Counted from the first letter of the stretch, positions 1 to 7,133 are shown. The stretch: DNA of 12,510 bases from Zoogloeaceae bacterium (GCA_031267345.1 JAIRZG010000222.1:1-12510); one strand, 5' to 3'. Program-made: numbers and translations. The notes: generated by a model not told the origin, from the letters alone.

Positions 1-88
1 TCTCTTCGCGGCGCTCGCCGCCGTCATGATCAGCACTCGCAAGCTGGACTGGCGCAATCTGGGCAACGCCTCCGGCAGTGTTGCGTAA
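1..88 (+). CDS. creD: CreD-like inner membrane protein, C-terminal end only (partial)
   Basis: Only the last 28 codons are in the window; the first complete codon begins at base 2 and TAA is at 86-88. The visible peptide runs LFAALAAVMISTRKLDW and then a short polar tail. It matches the end of the complete CreD protein that follows (IFAALAAIMISTRKLDW) almost residue for residue, and the DNA is also very similar, with mostly third-position changes. This is the last membrane helix and cytoplasmic tail of the CreD family. I infer a second creD copy directly upstream in the same orientation, separated by 54 bases that contain a hairpin. Whether the rest of this gene is intact cannot be seen. Confidence 0.85.
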   Translation, partial: LFAALAAVMISTRKLDWRNLGNASGSVA

Positions 89-98
89 AACAGGACTA

Positions 99-125
99 CA
101 CGGCGGCGGCAATGCCACCGCCGTG
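99..125 (+). other. Strong stem-loop between the two creD genes
   Basis: Bases 99-110 (CACGGCGGCGGC) pair with 114-125 (GCCACCGCCGTG) around an AAT loop, with one C-A mismatch in a 12-base stem. It starts 10 bases after the stop of the first creD and ends 17 bases before the start of the second. No T-run follows, so it is not a canonical intrinsic terminator. It could be a processing or mRNA-stability element that sets different expression of the two genes. The pairing is seen; the role is inferred. Confidence 0.5.
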
Positions 126-142
126 ATCCTGGGAGAAAAACA

Positions 143-1441
143 ATGGACAAGAAACTGTTGACCAAGCTGTTGGGCATTGTCGTTCTGACGGCGTCGCTGC
201 TGCTTCCGCTACGTCTGATTGAGGAGCAGATTGTCAATCGGGGACGTTTTCAGAAGCAGGTGACAACGGAAATCGCCCAGTCGGTCGCCAGCGCCCAGAC
301 CTTGACCGGGCCGGTGCTGGCGATTCGCTATCGGGTGAAAACCTTGGCGGGCGCCACCCGCGAGCGCATTTTCCCCCTGGCTGCCGAACGTCTGGACATC
401 ACGGGCAAGGCCAGTGTGGAGCAACGCTACCGGGGCATTTATCGGGCGCGTCTGTACCACATGGAAATGACGCTCGATGGCGACTTCAACCTTCCCGCCG
501 ACCTGTTGCCCCTGCCGCGCGAAAACGAGCAGATTGAGGCCAGCGTCGTGTTGCTGATGGGAATTTCCGATCTGGATGGCTTGAGCAGCGACCCGGAGGT
601 GAATATCAACAACCGCCCCTTCCGCTTCAAGGCGCCGGAGGACAAGACCTTTGACGCCATCCTGCCCGGCAATCGTCTGGAAATGAAGCTGGGGCAACTG
701 ACGCCGGGACAGGCGCAACGCCTCAAGTTTGATTTTCCCTTGCGGCTCACGGGCACGGAAACCTTTTCCATCGCGCCGACCGCCGGGAGCAACCACATTC
801 AGTTGCAATCCGCATGGCGACATCCGAGTTTTCAGGGACGTTTGCCGGATGAGCGGGAAGAAATCAGCGCCAAAGGATTTACCGCCAACTGGAAAATCTC
901 CCGCCTGAACCGTCCGCTGGAGCGCATTTTGCAAGCCCATTCCGCCGGAACGCGCGGACGCGATGTGGTCAGCGTCAACTTTATGGATCCGGTCAACATC
1001 TATCTGCAATCCGAGCGGGCGGTAAAATACGGCATCCTGTTCATCGCGCTCACTTTCGCCGCTTTCTTTCTGGGAGAAACCCTGCGCCGCCATCCCATGC
1101 ACCTCATGCAATACCTGCTGGCCGGACTGGCGCTGGCGGTTTTTTTCCTGTTGCTGGTCGCGCTCTCCGAACACATCGACTTTCTCTACGCCTATCTGGT
1201 CGCCGCCGTCGGCTGTATCGGCCTGATTGTGTTCTACCTTTCCGGCGCGCTGGGCGGCTGGCTGCCCGCCTTTGCCTTCGGCGCGGGACTTTCCAGCCTT
1301 TACGGCATCCTTTACGGCCTGCTCCAATCGGAAGACAACGCGCTGCTCATGGGCAGCCTGCTGATTTTCGCGGCGCTTGCCGCCATCATGATCAGCACCC
1401 GCAAGCTGGACTGGAACCGCTTGAACCATGCCCCGGCGTGA
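143..1441 (+). CDS. creD: Inner membrane protein CreD (cell envelope integrity)
   Basis: Complete 432-residue protein of the CreD family; the E. coli protein has about 450. A GGGAG ribosome-binding site (131-135) sits 7 bases before the ATG. The predicted topology fits the family: one N-terminal membrane helix (about residues 8-25), a large periplasmic region to about residue 290, then about five close-packed C-terminal helices. Family hallmarks are the early segment with SAQTLTGPVLAIRYR and the late stretch LLQSEDNALLMGSLLIFAALAA. In E. coli, CreD is the output gene of the CreBC two-component system and affects colicin E2 tolerance and envelope integrity; its biochemical activity is unknown. 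No creB or creC is visible here. The gene follows a second creD-like gene closely and ends 7 bases from the convergent GGDEF gene. The family call is firm; the physiological role is by analogy. Confidence 0.93.
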   Translation: MDKKLLTKLLGIVVLTASLLLPLRLIEEQIVNRGRFQKQVTTEIAQSVASAQTLTGPVLAIRYRVKTLAGATRERIFPLAAERLDITGKASVEQRYRGIYRARLYHMEMTLDGDFNLPADLLPLPRENEQIEASVVLLMGISDLDGLSSDPEVNINNRPFRFKAPEDKTFDAILPGNRLEMKLGQLTPGQAQRLKFDFPLRLTGTETFSIAPTAGSNHIQLQSAWRHPSFQGRLPDEREEISAKGFTANWKISRLNRPLERILQAHSAGTRGRDVVSVNFMDPVNIYLQSERAVKYGILFIALTFAAFFLGETLRRHPMHLMQYLLAGLALAVFFLLLVALSEHIDFLYAYLVAAVGCIGLIVFYLSGALGGWLPAFAFGAGLSSLYGILYGLLQSEDNALLMGSLLIFAALAAIMISTRKLDWNRLNHAPA

Positions 1442-1448
1442 AACAGAA

Positions 1449-3224
1449 TTACGCGGCGGCGACCATGACCCGGTTTTTGCCTGCTTTTTTGGATTCGTAC
1501 ATGGCGGCGTCGGCGCGCCGGGTGACGGAAGATTGGCTTTCGCCTGCCTGAAGCTGGGCGATGCCGGCGCTGAAGGTGATCAGCACCTTTTGGTTCTCGT
1601 AGAGAAAAATGCGCCGCGTGAGGTTGCGTTGCAGACGGGTCATGGCGGAGACGGCTTCTTTCAGATCAGTTTCCGGAAAAATAATGACAAAGTCCTCGCC
1701 GCCGAAGCGGGCGACCGTATCCTGCGGACGCAGACTCTCGCGGATGACCGTCGCCAGATGCGCCAGCGCCTCGTCGCCCGCCACGTGACCATGACGGTCA
1801 TTCAACCGCTTGAAAACGTCGATATCCAGCAACGATAGGCAAATCGGCAGTTCATGCCGTTCGGCGCGGGCGCTTTCCTTGCCCAGCACCTCATCCAGCC
1901 CGCGCCGGTTTAACGCGCCCGTGAGTTGATCGTGACGGATCAGATGACTGGTCTGCGCCAGTTCCTTTTCCAGCGCCTTGACCCGCCCTTCCGCCACCGT
2001 CGCTTTTTCCTGCGTCGCGCGCAGTTCGTCGCGGGATTGCTGGGCATTCAACTGGATGGCGCGGGTTTTTTGCATCACCTCCGCCAGCACCGATTCCAGT
2101 TCATTGATATTGTTGGCCGCGCTGACCCGTCGGGCGCACTGTTCTATGGCGTCGTGATAATCGGAAGTCGCGCCGGCGAACGAGGCCAGATGATCGACGA
2201 ATCCGGTCAACATGTGTTTCAGCGCGTCCTTGGCTTCTTGTAGCCCCAGTTTCAACTGGCTTTGCTTGAAAATGACTTCCTTCATGCGCTGTTCCGCGTC
2301 ATCCAGCGCGCGCTGGGAAAGCGGCTTTTCCACAATGTCGCGGACAATTTCAATCTGCCCGGCAAGCCACTGGTCCTCCTGCAACAATTCGCCGATGTTT
2401 TCGATCACCAGACGCAGAAGTTTCAGGAGACTGGCGCGCAGTTCCGCCTGATCTTCGATGGAAAGCTCCAACCGGAACGCAAACTGCTTCAGGGTGCTCT
2501 GCATCGTCGCCAGTTGGGACAGGGTATTTGCCTTGCGAACCGCCTGCGCGAGCGCCGTCGCCTCGCTGGAAAAACGGGGCTGCTCGACCAGCAGGGGCGC
2601 AATGCAGTTTTCCAGCGTATAGGCAAAGAGTTCGCGCAGTTCCGGCAGCACCGCCATCCGATCGCCAACGGGCGCGGCTTCCGGCGCGGACGCCGCTTCG
2701 GATTCGGGAAGATCGGCGTCCGTCAAGGCAATGTCATTAGCGACCTCGCCACGCGCCCAGGCGCGTTGCAGGTTTTCCAGACGGGTGAAAAGGGCGCGGG
2801 GATTGTTGGCGAAAATGGCAAGCGCCCGATCCAGCGCCTCCCGTTTTTTACCCGGCGTGATATCGGCGGATTTGTTTTCCCATTGCCGAAACAATTCGCC
2901 AATCAGACGGCTCCAAGCCAGTTGCTGGGCTTCCGCCAGAGCGCCGAATCCGCTTGCCAGCGTCCGGCGCACGCCTTCCCAATCCTGTCGCGTAATGACC
3001 TCGGCCAAATCCCGCTCCAGACGCGACTGCCCCGGCGCGGCCTGACCCAGTTCGTGCGCCAGACGCTTGAGTTCCTTTTCCGGAAACGCCTCCCCGTCGG
3101 ACGCCTGTCCGGAAATTTCCGCATACAACATGCGGTAATTGTCTGGTGTTGGCGGCACACGCCGCGTCGCCAGCTGGCGAAACGCCTCGCGCGCGATTTC
3201 GGTCGGATTGTTGGGTATGGTCAT
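1449..3224 (-). CDS. Diguanylate cyclase-like GGDEF protein with GGEDF active-site variant
   Basis: A 591-residue protein with no obvious membrane segment or signal peptide. Residues 1-40 (start MTIPNNPTEIAREAFRQL) form a leader I recall from N-termini of other proteobacterial GGDEF proteins. Residues about 40-390 are mostly helical, and a coiled coil at about 385-425 (heptad-like, rich in E, K, Q and A) leads into the C-terminal GGDEF domain (about 430-591). The domain has DQLTGALNRRGL, the LDIDVFKRLNDRHGH metal/substrate motif, and RFGGEDF at the signature loop (508-512), so the usual second acidic residue is Asp, not Glu. RPQD at 499-502 sits five residues before the loop, as expected for the inhibitory I-site. 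The probable activity is making cyclic di-GMP from two GTP, but the variant makes this less certain. An in-frame TTG at 3239 would add five residues (596 total); I prefer the ATG. Neither start has a clear Shine-Dalgarno sequence. It is convergent with creD. Confidence 0.88.
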   Translation of the reverse strand: MTIPNNPTEIAREAFRQLATRRVPPTPDNYRMLYAEISGQASDGEAFPEKELKRLAHELGQAAPGQSRLERDLAEVITRQDWEGVRRTLASGFGALAEAQQLAWSRLIGELFRQWENKSADITPGKKREALDRALAIFANNPRALFTRLENLQRAWARGEVANDIALTDADLPESEAASAPEAAPVGDRMAVLPELRELFAYTLENCIAPLLVEQPRFSSEATALAQAVRKANTLSQLATMQSTLKQFAFRLELSIEDQAELRASLLKLLRLVIENIGELLQEDQWLAGQIEIVRDIVEKPLSQRALDDAEQRMKEVIFKQSQLKLGLQEAKDALKHMLTGFVDHLASFAGATSDYHDAIEQCARRVSAANNINELESVLAEVMQKTRAIQLNAQQSRDELRATQEKATVAEGRVKALEKELAQTSHLIRHDQLTGALNRRGLDEVLGKESARAERHELPICLSLLDIDVFKRLNDRHGHVAGDEALAHLATVIRESLRPQDTVARFGGEDFVIIFPETDLKEAVSAMTRLQRNLTRRIFLYENQKVLITFSAGIAQLQAGESQSSVTRRADAAMYESKKAGKNRVMVAAA

Positions 3225-3259
3225 AAGGGAAAAAGTCAAAAAATAAGCGATGGACGCTC

Positions 3260-3265
3260 ATTGTA
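3260..3265 (-). promoter_or_regulatory. Candidate -10 box for the GGEDF gene
   Basis: Read on the minus strand this is TACAAT, one base from the consensus, about 36 bases before the preferred ATG at 3224. No good -35 hexamer is visible at 16-18 bases. It lies in the divergent gap shared with the tRNA-like gene, back to back with the TATAAT at 3299-3304. Confidence 0.3.
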
Positions 3266-3298
3266 GGCAAATGCTGGCGCATGTGGGAGCCTCAAGGC

Positions 3299-3304
3299 TA
3301 TAAT
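3299..3304 (+). promoter_or_regulatory. Perfect TATAAT -10 box upstream of the tRNA-like gene
   Basis: An exact TATAAT lies 17 bases before the predicted first base of the tRNA and is followed by a C-rich discriminator (CCCCTCC). GC-rich discriminators are typical of stable-RNA promoters under stringent control in proteobacteria. No convincing -35 hexamer is visible 16-18 bases upstream. The expected start of transcription is around 3310-3312, giving a leader of about ten bases. This supports the tRNA-like gene being transcribed. Confidence 0.55.
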
Positions 3305-3321
3305 CCCCTCCTTTTCCCGCC

Positions 3322-3392
3322 GCCCCTGTAGCATGAAGGTCGTGCAGTTGACTTGTAATCATCAGGCGTTGGTTCGATTCCGACCGGGGGCA
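3322..3392 (+). tRNA. tRNA-Thr(UGU)-like gene, divergent, no encoded CCA
   Basis: The sequence folds into a cloverleaf of 71 bases. The acceptor stem GCCCCTG (3322-3328) pairs over seven positions with CGGGGGC (3385-3391), with one G-T. The D-arm is GCAT/GTGC around a 7-base loop. The anticodon stem GTTGA/TCATC has one T-T mismatch, with loop CTTGTAA. The variable loop has 4 bases. The T-arm GTTGG/CCGAC closes loop TTCGATT. The anticodon TGT (3354-3356), G1-C72, C2-G71 and discriminator A73 agree with known threonyl-tRNA synthetase identity elements. Odd points: the D-loop is short and carries GAAGGTC instead of the usual AGTTGGT-like loop, the anticodon stem is mismatched, and TGA replaces CCA after A73. 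A strong -10 box precedes it. It may be a functional but unusual tRNA, or a decaying or foreign copy. The fold is seen; charging is inferred. Confidence 0.68.
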
Positions 3393-3474
3393 TGAAGGAT
3401 GTTTTTACCTTCTTCCGTTACCTACCCCCTGATTTCTGTTACCTGTTGTACGATAGCGCCTTTCAAGACAATTG

Positions 3475-3486
3475 TTTTCCGGAAAA
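3475..3486. promoter_or_regulatory. 12-base perfect palindrome upstream of the PAS-GGDEF-EAL gene
   Basis: TTTTCCGGAAAA is an uninterrupted palindrome 52 bases before the start codon at 3539. Its place in a likely promoter or leader region makes it a candidate operator for a dimeric regulator. No regulator gene lies next to it and no second copy was noticed in the window, so the role is speculative. Confidence 0.25.
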
Positions 3487-3538
3487 TGTGTAATCGGCTT
3501 TCTGTTTATGGTTTTCCCGCGCTGGAGATGGGTGTCTC

Positions 3539-5722
3539 ATGAGTCCTGCGATTTTTTTCGCCCTTATGACGGTTATCGTGGTGTTGGGGATATTCTGTTC
3601 CTTTCTCTATCGCCGACGGCAGCGACGCGAACAGGAACGACAGCATACGCTGCAATATTTGCGCGCCGCCTTTGACAACAATCCTGTCGGCGCCAGCATC
3701 ACGCGTCTGCGCGATGGATACATCGTTGACATCAATACGGTCTTCGCCGATCTGCTGGGGCAGCAGCGCGCCGAACTGCTGGGGATAAGTTTCACAGAAA
3801 CGCGACTCTGGCAGACATCCTCATACTGTCGGCAATTTGTTACGCAAATCGAAAAAAAGGGACAGGCGGACAGCTTTTCCATCGAGATCGCCGACCGCAA
3901 GGGTCATCCGCATTCTTGCCTCATCAGCATGACCGCGCCCTTCTTTGTGGAAGGCGAAGCGCACATCGTCAGCTACCTGACCGACATTACCTGGCAAAAG
4001 CAGGCGGAAAAGCAATTGGACAGCGACACGATACGTTTCAAAAAACTCTATGAAAGTATGCTGGATGGCTATACCCGCCTGGACAAGGATGGCTTTTTTC
4101 AGGAAAGCAACCGCGCTTTCCGCGAGGCGCTGGGTTATACGGAAGAAGAACTCAAAAACATGAAGCCACGCAACATCACGCCCACCTATCTGCACGAGCG
4201 CGATATACGCATCGAACAACAGGTCAGAACGCAGGGGTTTTGCGAGCTTTATGAAAAAGAGCATATCCGCAAGGATGGCGGCATTATCCCTATCGAATTG
4301 CAGCTGTACGCCAATTACGACAGCAACGATGAAATCGATGGCATGTGGGGCATTGTGCGCGACATTACCAAGCGCAAGCGCGATCAGGCCAATATCGAGT
4401 TTCTCGCCCATCACGACCCACTCACCAGACTGCCCAATCGCAGCCTGCTGTTGGATCGTCTGGAACATGCGCTGGAACGCGCGCGGCGCGAAGGCAATCA
4501 TCTGGCCTTGCTGTTCATCGATCTCGACCGCTTCAAGAACGTGAATGACACCTTGGGTCATCATGTTGGTGACGCGCTGTTGCAAGCGGTGGCGCGCGGC
4601 ATGAATCTCCTGTTGCGCGGCAGCGATACCCTGGCGCGTCTGGGCGGCGATGAATTCGTGATTTTACTGGAAGAGAACATCAACACCCGCAATGTCGCCG
4701 TGGTGGCGGAAAAGCTGATCAACCTTTTCGTGAATCCTTTTTTGTTGAAAACGCAGGAAATTTACATCACCGCCAGCATCGGCATCAGTCTTTTTCCGAG
4801 TGACAGCGAGGATACCGAAACGCTGCTGAAACACGCGGATCTGGCGATGTTCAAAGCCAAGCAACAAGGGCGCAATACGTACCGTTTTTATGAACCTGAT
4901 AACGCCATGACGGGCGCGTTCGAGCATCTGGCGCTGGAAAACGCCTTGCGTAACGCCATCAAACGCAACGAGTTGTTGCTGTATTACCAACCGCAAATCG
5001 ATCTTTCCACCATGCGGCTGGCAGGCGTGGAAGCCCTGGTGCGCTGGCAGCATCCGGAACTGGGACTGGTGCCGCCGGGACGCTTCATTCCCATTGCCGA
5101 GGATTCCGGCATCATCAGCGAAATCGGCGCCTGGGTGCTGCATACCGCCTGTTGTCAAATGGGAATCTGGCAGCAACAAGGCTTCAATGTGCCGCGCATG
5201 GCGGTCAACCTGTCCGTGCAACAACTGGAACGCGCCAATCTCGTCGATCTCGTGCGTCAGGAATTGAATGACAACAGATTGCAATTCAACCTGCTGGAAC
5301 TGGAAGTCACCGAGTCCATCCTCATGCACCAGATCGGGCGGGCGCTGAGAATCCTGCATGATCTGGAACAACTGGGCGTCTGTATCGCCATTGATGATTT
5401 CGGCACCGGTTATTCCTCATTGGCTTACCTGTCGCGTCTGCCCGTGCGCCGCCTCAAAATCGACTATTCCTTCATCCGTGACATTGGCAAGAGCAACACC
5501 AGCGAAACCATCGTCCGCACCATCATTGCCCTGGGCGACAGCCTGGGTCTGGAAACCATTGCCGAAGGCGTGGAGCGTCAGGAACAGGAAGACTTTTTAC
5601 GCCGCGAAGGTTGTCTGCTCGTCCAGGGTTTTCTCTACGACCAGGCTATCCCTCCGGATGCGTTGTTGAACAAATACCACCTCCAACATCCGGCAGCCCC
5701 CGTTGCGGTTTCCGAATCCTGA
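3539..5722 (+). CDS. Membrane-anchored PAS-PAS-GGDEF-EAL cyclic-di-GMP protein
   Basis: A 727-residue bifunctional signalling protein. One membrane helix (about residues 4-24) is followed by a basic RRRQRR stretch, which predicts a cytoplasmic body. Two PAS domains follow: about 38-155, ending with SYLTDITWQKQAEKQL, and about 165-285, ending with MWGIVRDITKRKRDQ. The GGDEF domain (about 290-460) has HHDPLTRLPNRSLLLDRL, an intact GGDEF at 369-373, and an RGSD I-site at 360-363. The EAL domain (about 470-715) keeps EALVRW (EAL at 498-500), NLSVQQL, ELEVTES, DDFGTGYSSL (D619, D620) and AEGVE, the residues expected for metal binding and catalysis. Both synthesis and hydrolysis of cyclic di-GMP are therefore possible; in many such proteins one activity dominates. 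A GGAG site (3524-3527) lies 11 bases before the ATG. The GST gene follows after 39 bases with no terminator seen, so co-transcription is possible. Confidence 0.95.
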   Translation: MSPAIFFALMTVIVVLGIFCSFLYRRRQRREQERQHTLQYLRAAFDNNPVGASITRLRDGYIVDINTVFADLLGQQRAELLGISFTETRLWQTSSYCRQFVTQIEKKGQADSFSIEIADRKGHPHSCLISMTAPFFVEGEAHIVSYLTDITWQKQAEKQLDSDTIRFKKLYESMLDGYTRLDKDGFFQESNRAFREALGYTEEELKNMKPRNITPTYLHERDIRIEQQVRTQGFCELYEKEHIRKDGGIIPIELQLYANYDSNDEIDGMWGIVRDITKRKRDQANIEFLAHHDPLTRLPNRSLLLDRLEHALERARREGNHLALLFIDLDRFKNVNDTLGHHVGDALLQAVARGMNLLLRGSDTLARLGGDEFVILLEENINTRNVAVVAEKLINLFVNPFLLKTQEIYITASIGISLFPSDSEDTETLLKHADLAMFKAKQQGRNTYRFYEPDNAMTGAFEHLALENALRNAIKRNELLLYYQPQIDLSTMRLAGVEALVRWQHPELGLVPPGRFIPIAEDSGIISEIGAWVLHTACCQMGIWQQQGFNVPRMAVNLSVQQLERANLVDLVRQELNDNRLQFNLLELEVTESILMHQIGRALRILHDLEQLGVCIAIDDFGTGYSSLAYLSRLPVRRLKIDYSFIRDIGKSNTSETIVRTIIALGDSLGLETIAEGVERQEQEDFLRREGCLLVQGFLYDQAIPPDALLNKYHLQHPAAPVAVSES

Positions 5723-5761
5723 AAGTCCTTGCAAGACCATCTGATGATGAAAGGTTCGCGC

Positions 5762-6361
5762 ATGAAACTCTACTATTGTCCGGGCGCCTGTTCGTTTGCG
5801 GCGCAAATCGCCTTGCAGGAAGCGGGATTGATCTATACGGCGGAACGTGTCGATCTGCGCAGCGGAACGCTCGCCGATGGCACGGATTTCCGGACTGTCA
5901 ACCCTTTAGGCTATGTGCCGATGCTGGCGCTCGCGGACGGGCGTTGGCTGCTGGAAGACGCCGTGATTCTGCTGTATATCGCCGACCTCGTTCCGGAAAA
6001 ACAACTCGCGCCCGCCCACGGCGATTTTGCGCGTTACAAATTGCAGGAACGCCTCAATTTCATCGCCACGGAATTGCACAAGCGCTTCATGCCGTTCTTT
6101 ACGGATGCGCCGGAAGAACTCCAGGCGGCGAACAGAACGCGCCTTGCCTCGCTTTTTGCCTGGCTCGACGGACAGCTTGCGGGCAAGGATTACCAGTTCG
6201 GGGCGACGTTTAGCGTCGCGGACGCCTATCTCTACACCATCCTGAGTTGGACGCCCTACGCCCGCATCTCGCTCGACGGACTGAATCGTCTGCTCGCCTT
6301 CCAGACGCGGGTCGCCGCCCGTCCGGCAGTGCAAAAGGCGCTGGCGCTGGAACAGCAGTAG
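5762..6361 (+). CDS. Glutathione S-transferase, beta class
   Basis: A 199-residue protein, the usual bacterial GST length. The start MKLYYCPGACS and the segment VNPLGYVPML closely follow E. coli GstA. Cys10 and His106 (in IATELHKRF) fall at exactly the positions of the two beta-class active-site residues. The thioredoxin-like glutathione-binding domain covers about residues 1-80, with Val-Pro at 52-53 and Glu65 expected to contact glutathione. The all-helical domain covers about 87-199. The predicted role is conjugation or thiol transfer with glutathione in the cytoplasm; the substrate cannot be read from sequence. The ATG at 5762 is preceded by AAAGG (5750-5754). Upstream in-frame starts at 5744 and 5747 would add residues that the family lacks. 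It is 39 bases downstream of the PAS-GGDEF-EAL gene; I see no functional link. Confidence 0.93.
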   Translation: MKLYYCPGACSFAAQIALQEAGLIYTAERVDLRSGTLADGTDFRTVNPLGYVPMLALADGRWLLEDAVILLYIADLVPEKQLAPAHGDFARYKLQERLNFIATELHKRFMPFFTDAPEELQAANRTRLASLFAWLDGQLAGKDYQFGATFSVADAYLYTILSWTPYARISLDGLNRLLAFQTRVAARPAVQKALALEQQ

Positions 6362-6562
6362 GACGCGGCGGTCAACCGCCTGCCCATCCGCCATGTCCGC
6401 CGCCCGCCTTTCCCGACTTCCACGCTGCGGAAATATCCGCTGTCCATCGTCCTGGCGCTGGTCGCGGGTGTGGCGGAAACAGCCCGCATGGATACCGTGA
6501 TTCCTGTCAACCTTCGTACAGTAGACGGTTATCCAGAACTTTCCTGAAGAGGATTTGACAGT

Positions 6563-7027
6563 ATGGAATTCAAGGGTATTTTCCCCTTTACCTGGAGCTG
6601 GTGGAACTGGGACGTTTATTCCATCCTGAAAAAACCCTATCCGCGAGAAAAATCCTCCTTTGAATTAAGCGACGAAGAATTGTCGCGCGAATATTATTTC
6701 GACAAAGAACCGTTGTGGACGCTCATCTGCGAAGAGGCCGTGGATACTGAGCACAGCTATATTTACTATCAATGCGTTTACCGTGAAATCCTGAAACGCG
6801 GCATCAGCGCGGAAGAATTAAAAATCGCGCGTAAATTCATGTGGCTAACCGCAGGCTGGCTGAATTTTAAATGTCTGAAATGGGATTGGGTGGAACTCAC
6901 CGAAGAAGATATAAAAGAAGCGATAGCATTGCAATATCAATACAAATTTATCGGCCAAAAGAAACGGGAGCGCATGTTGGCGTATGTAAAATATATTGGA
7001 GATTTGGATCATTCAGGGAAACCTTGA
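6563..7027 (+). CDS. Uncharacterised aromatic-rich 154-residue protein
   Basis: I do not recognise this protein. It is very aromatic, with 9 Trp and 12 Tyr in 154 residues, including FTWSWWNWDVY at 9-19. It is strongly charged (many Glu and Lys), with no signal peptide or clear membrane helix, so it is predicted to be soluble and mainly helical in the middle and C-terminal parts. The AAGAGG before the ATG (about 10 bases) is a good ribosome-binding site. Base composition differs sharply from its neighbours: 6901-6960 has 19 G/C of 60, whereas 8221-8280 in the next gene has 40 of 60. That suggests recent acquisition. The gene stands alone between the GST gene and a palindromic repeat. Small, AT-rich, aromatic-rich orphans are often immunity or accessory proteins, but no toxin partner is visible, so this is only a guess. 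Confidence 0.78.
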   Translation: MEFKGIFPFTWSWWNWDVYSILKKPYPREKSSFELSDEELSREYYFDKEPLWTLICEEAVDTEHSYIYYQCVYREILKRGISAEELKIARKFMWLTAGWLNFKCLKWDWVELTEEDIKEAIALQYQYKFIGQKKRERMLAYVKYIGDLDHSGKP

Positions 7028-7032
7028 ATAAC

Positions 7033-7061
7033 CGTCATTCCCTTGATAAGCGGGAATGACG
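7033..7061. repeat. Perfect 10-bp inverted repeat, REP/dRS3-like palindrome
   Basis: CGTCATTCCC (7033-7042) and GGGAATGACG (7052-7061) are perfect inverted copies around a 9-base loop. The core ATTCCC...GGGAAT resembles dRS3 repeats of Neisseria and the widespread GTCATTCCCGC...GCGGGAATGAC intergenic palindromes of proteobacteria. It starts six bases after the stop of the aromatic-rich gene. Only four T's follow closely, so it may act as a weak terminator, an mRNA-stabilising element or a dispersed mobile repeat. No second copy was seen in the window. Confidence 0.6.
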
Positions 7062-7133
7062 AATTTTGACTTGTTCAGCGCTTCCAAAGAGGCATTGATC
7101 GTTTTTGTTTTGTACTTTGACAAGGAGATTTTC

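Noticed and set aside
209..1429. A 406-codon open frame on the minus strand antisense to creD
   Set aside because: It lies fully inside creD. Its translation is low-complexity (rich in Q, G and R) with no recognisable domain, as expected for the reverse of a GC-rich gene.
2262..3266. A 334-codon plus-strand frame antisense to the GGEDF gene
   Set aside because: The opposite strand encodes a clear GGDEF protein with motifs in order. This frame shows no domain and is a shadow.
3394..3412. GAAGG...CCTTC hairpin after the tRNA-like gene as an intrinsic terminator
   Set aside because: The stem is only five pairs and the T-run lies in the loop instead of after the stem.
3433..3451. Resemblance between TTTCTGTTACCTGTTGTAC and the region before the other plus-strand GGDEF gene (9270-9290)
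   Set aside because: The match is short, needs gaps and lies at different distances from the two start codons, so chance is the simpler explanation.
4664..5371. A 235-codon minus-strand frame inside the PAS-GGDEF-EAL gene
   Set aside because: The plus strand carries intact GGDEF and EAL motifs through the same bases; the antisense peptide has no family features.
6367..6380. GGCGGT-CA-ACCGCC inverted repeat just after the GST gene, as a terminator
   Set aside because: The two-base loop is too tight for a full stem, and no T-run follows.
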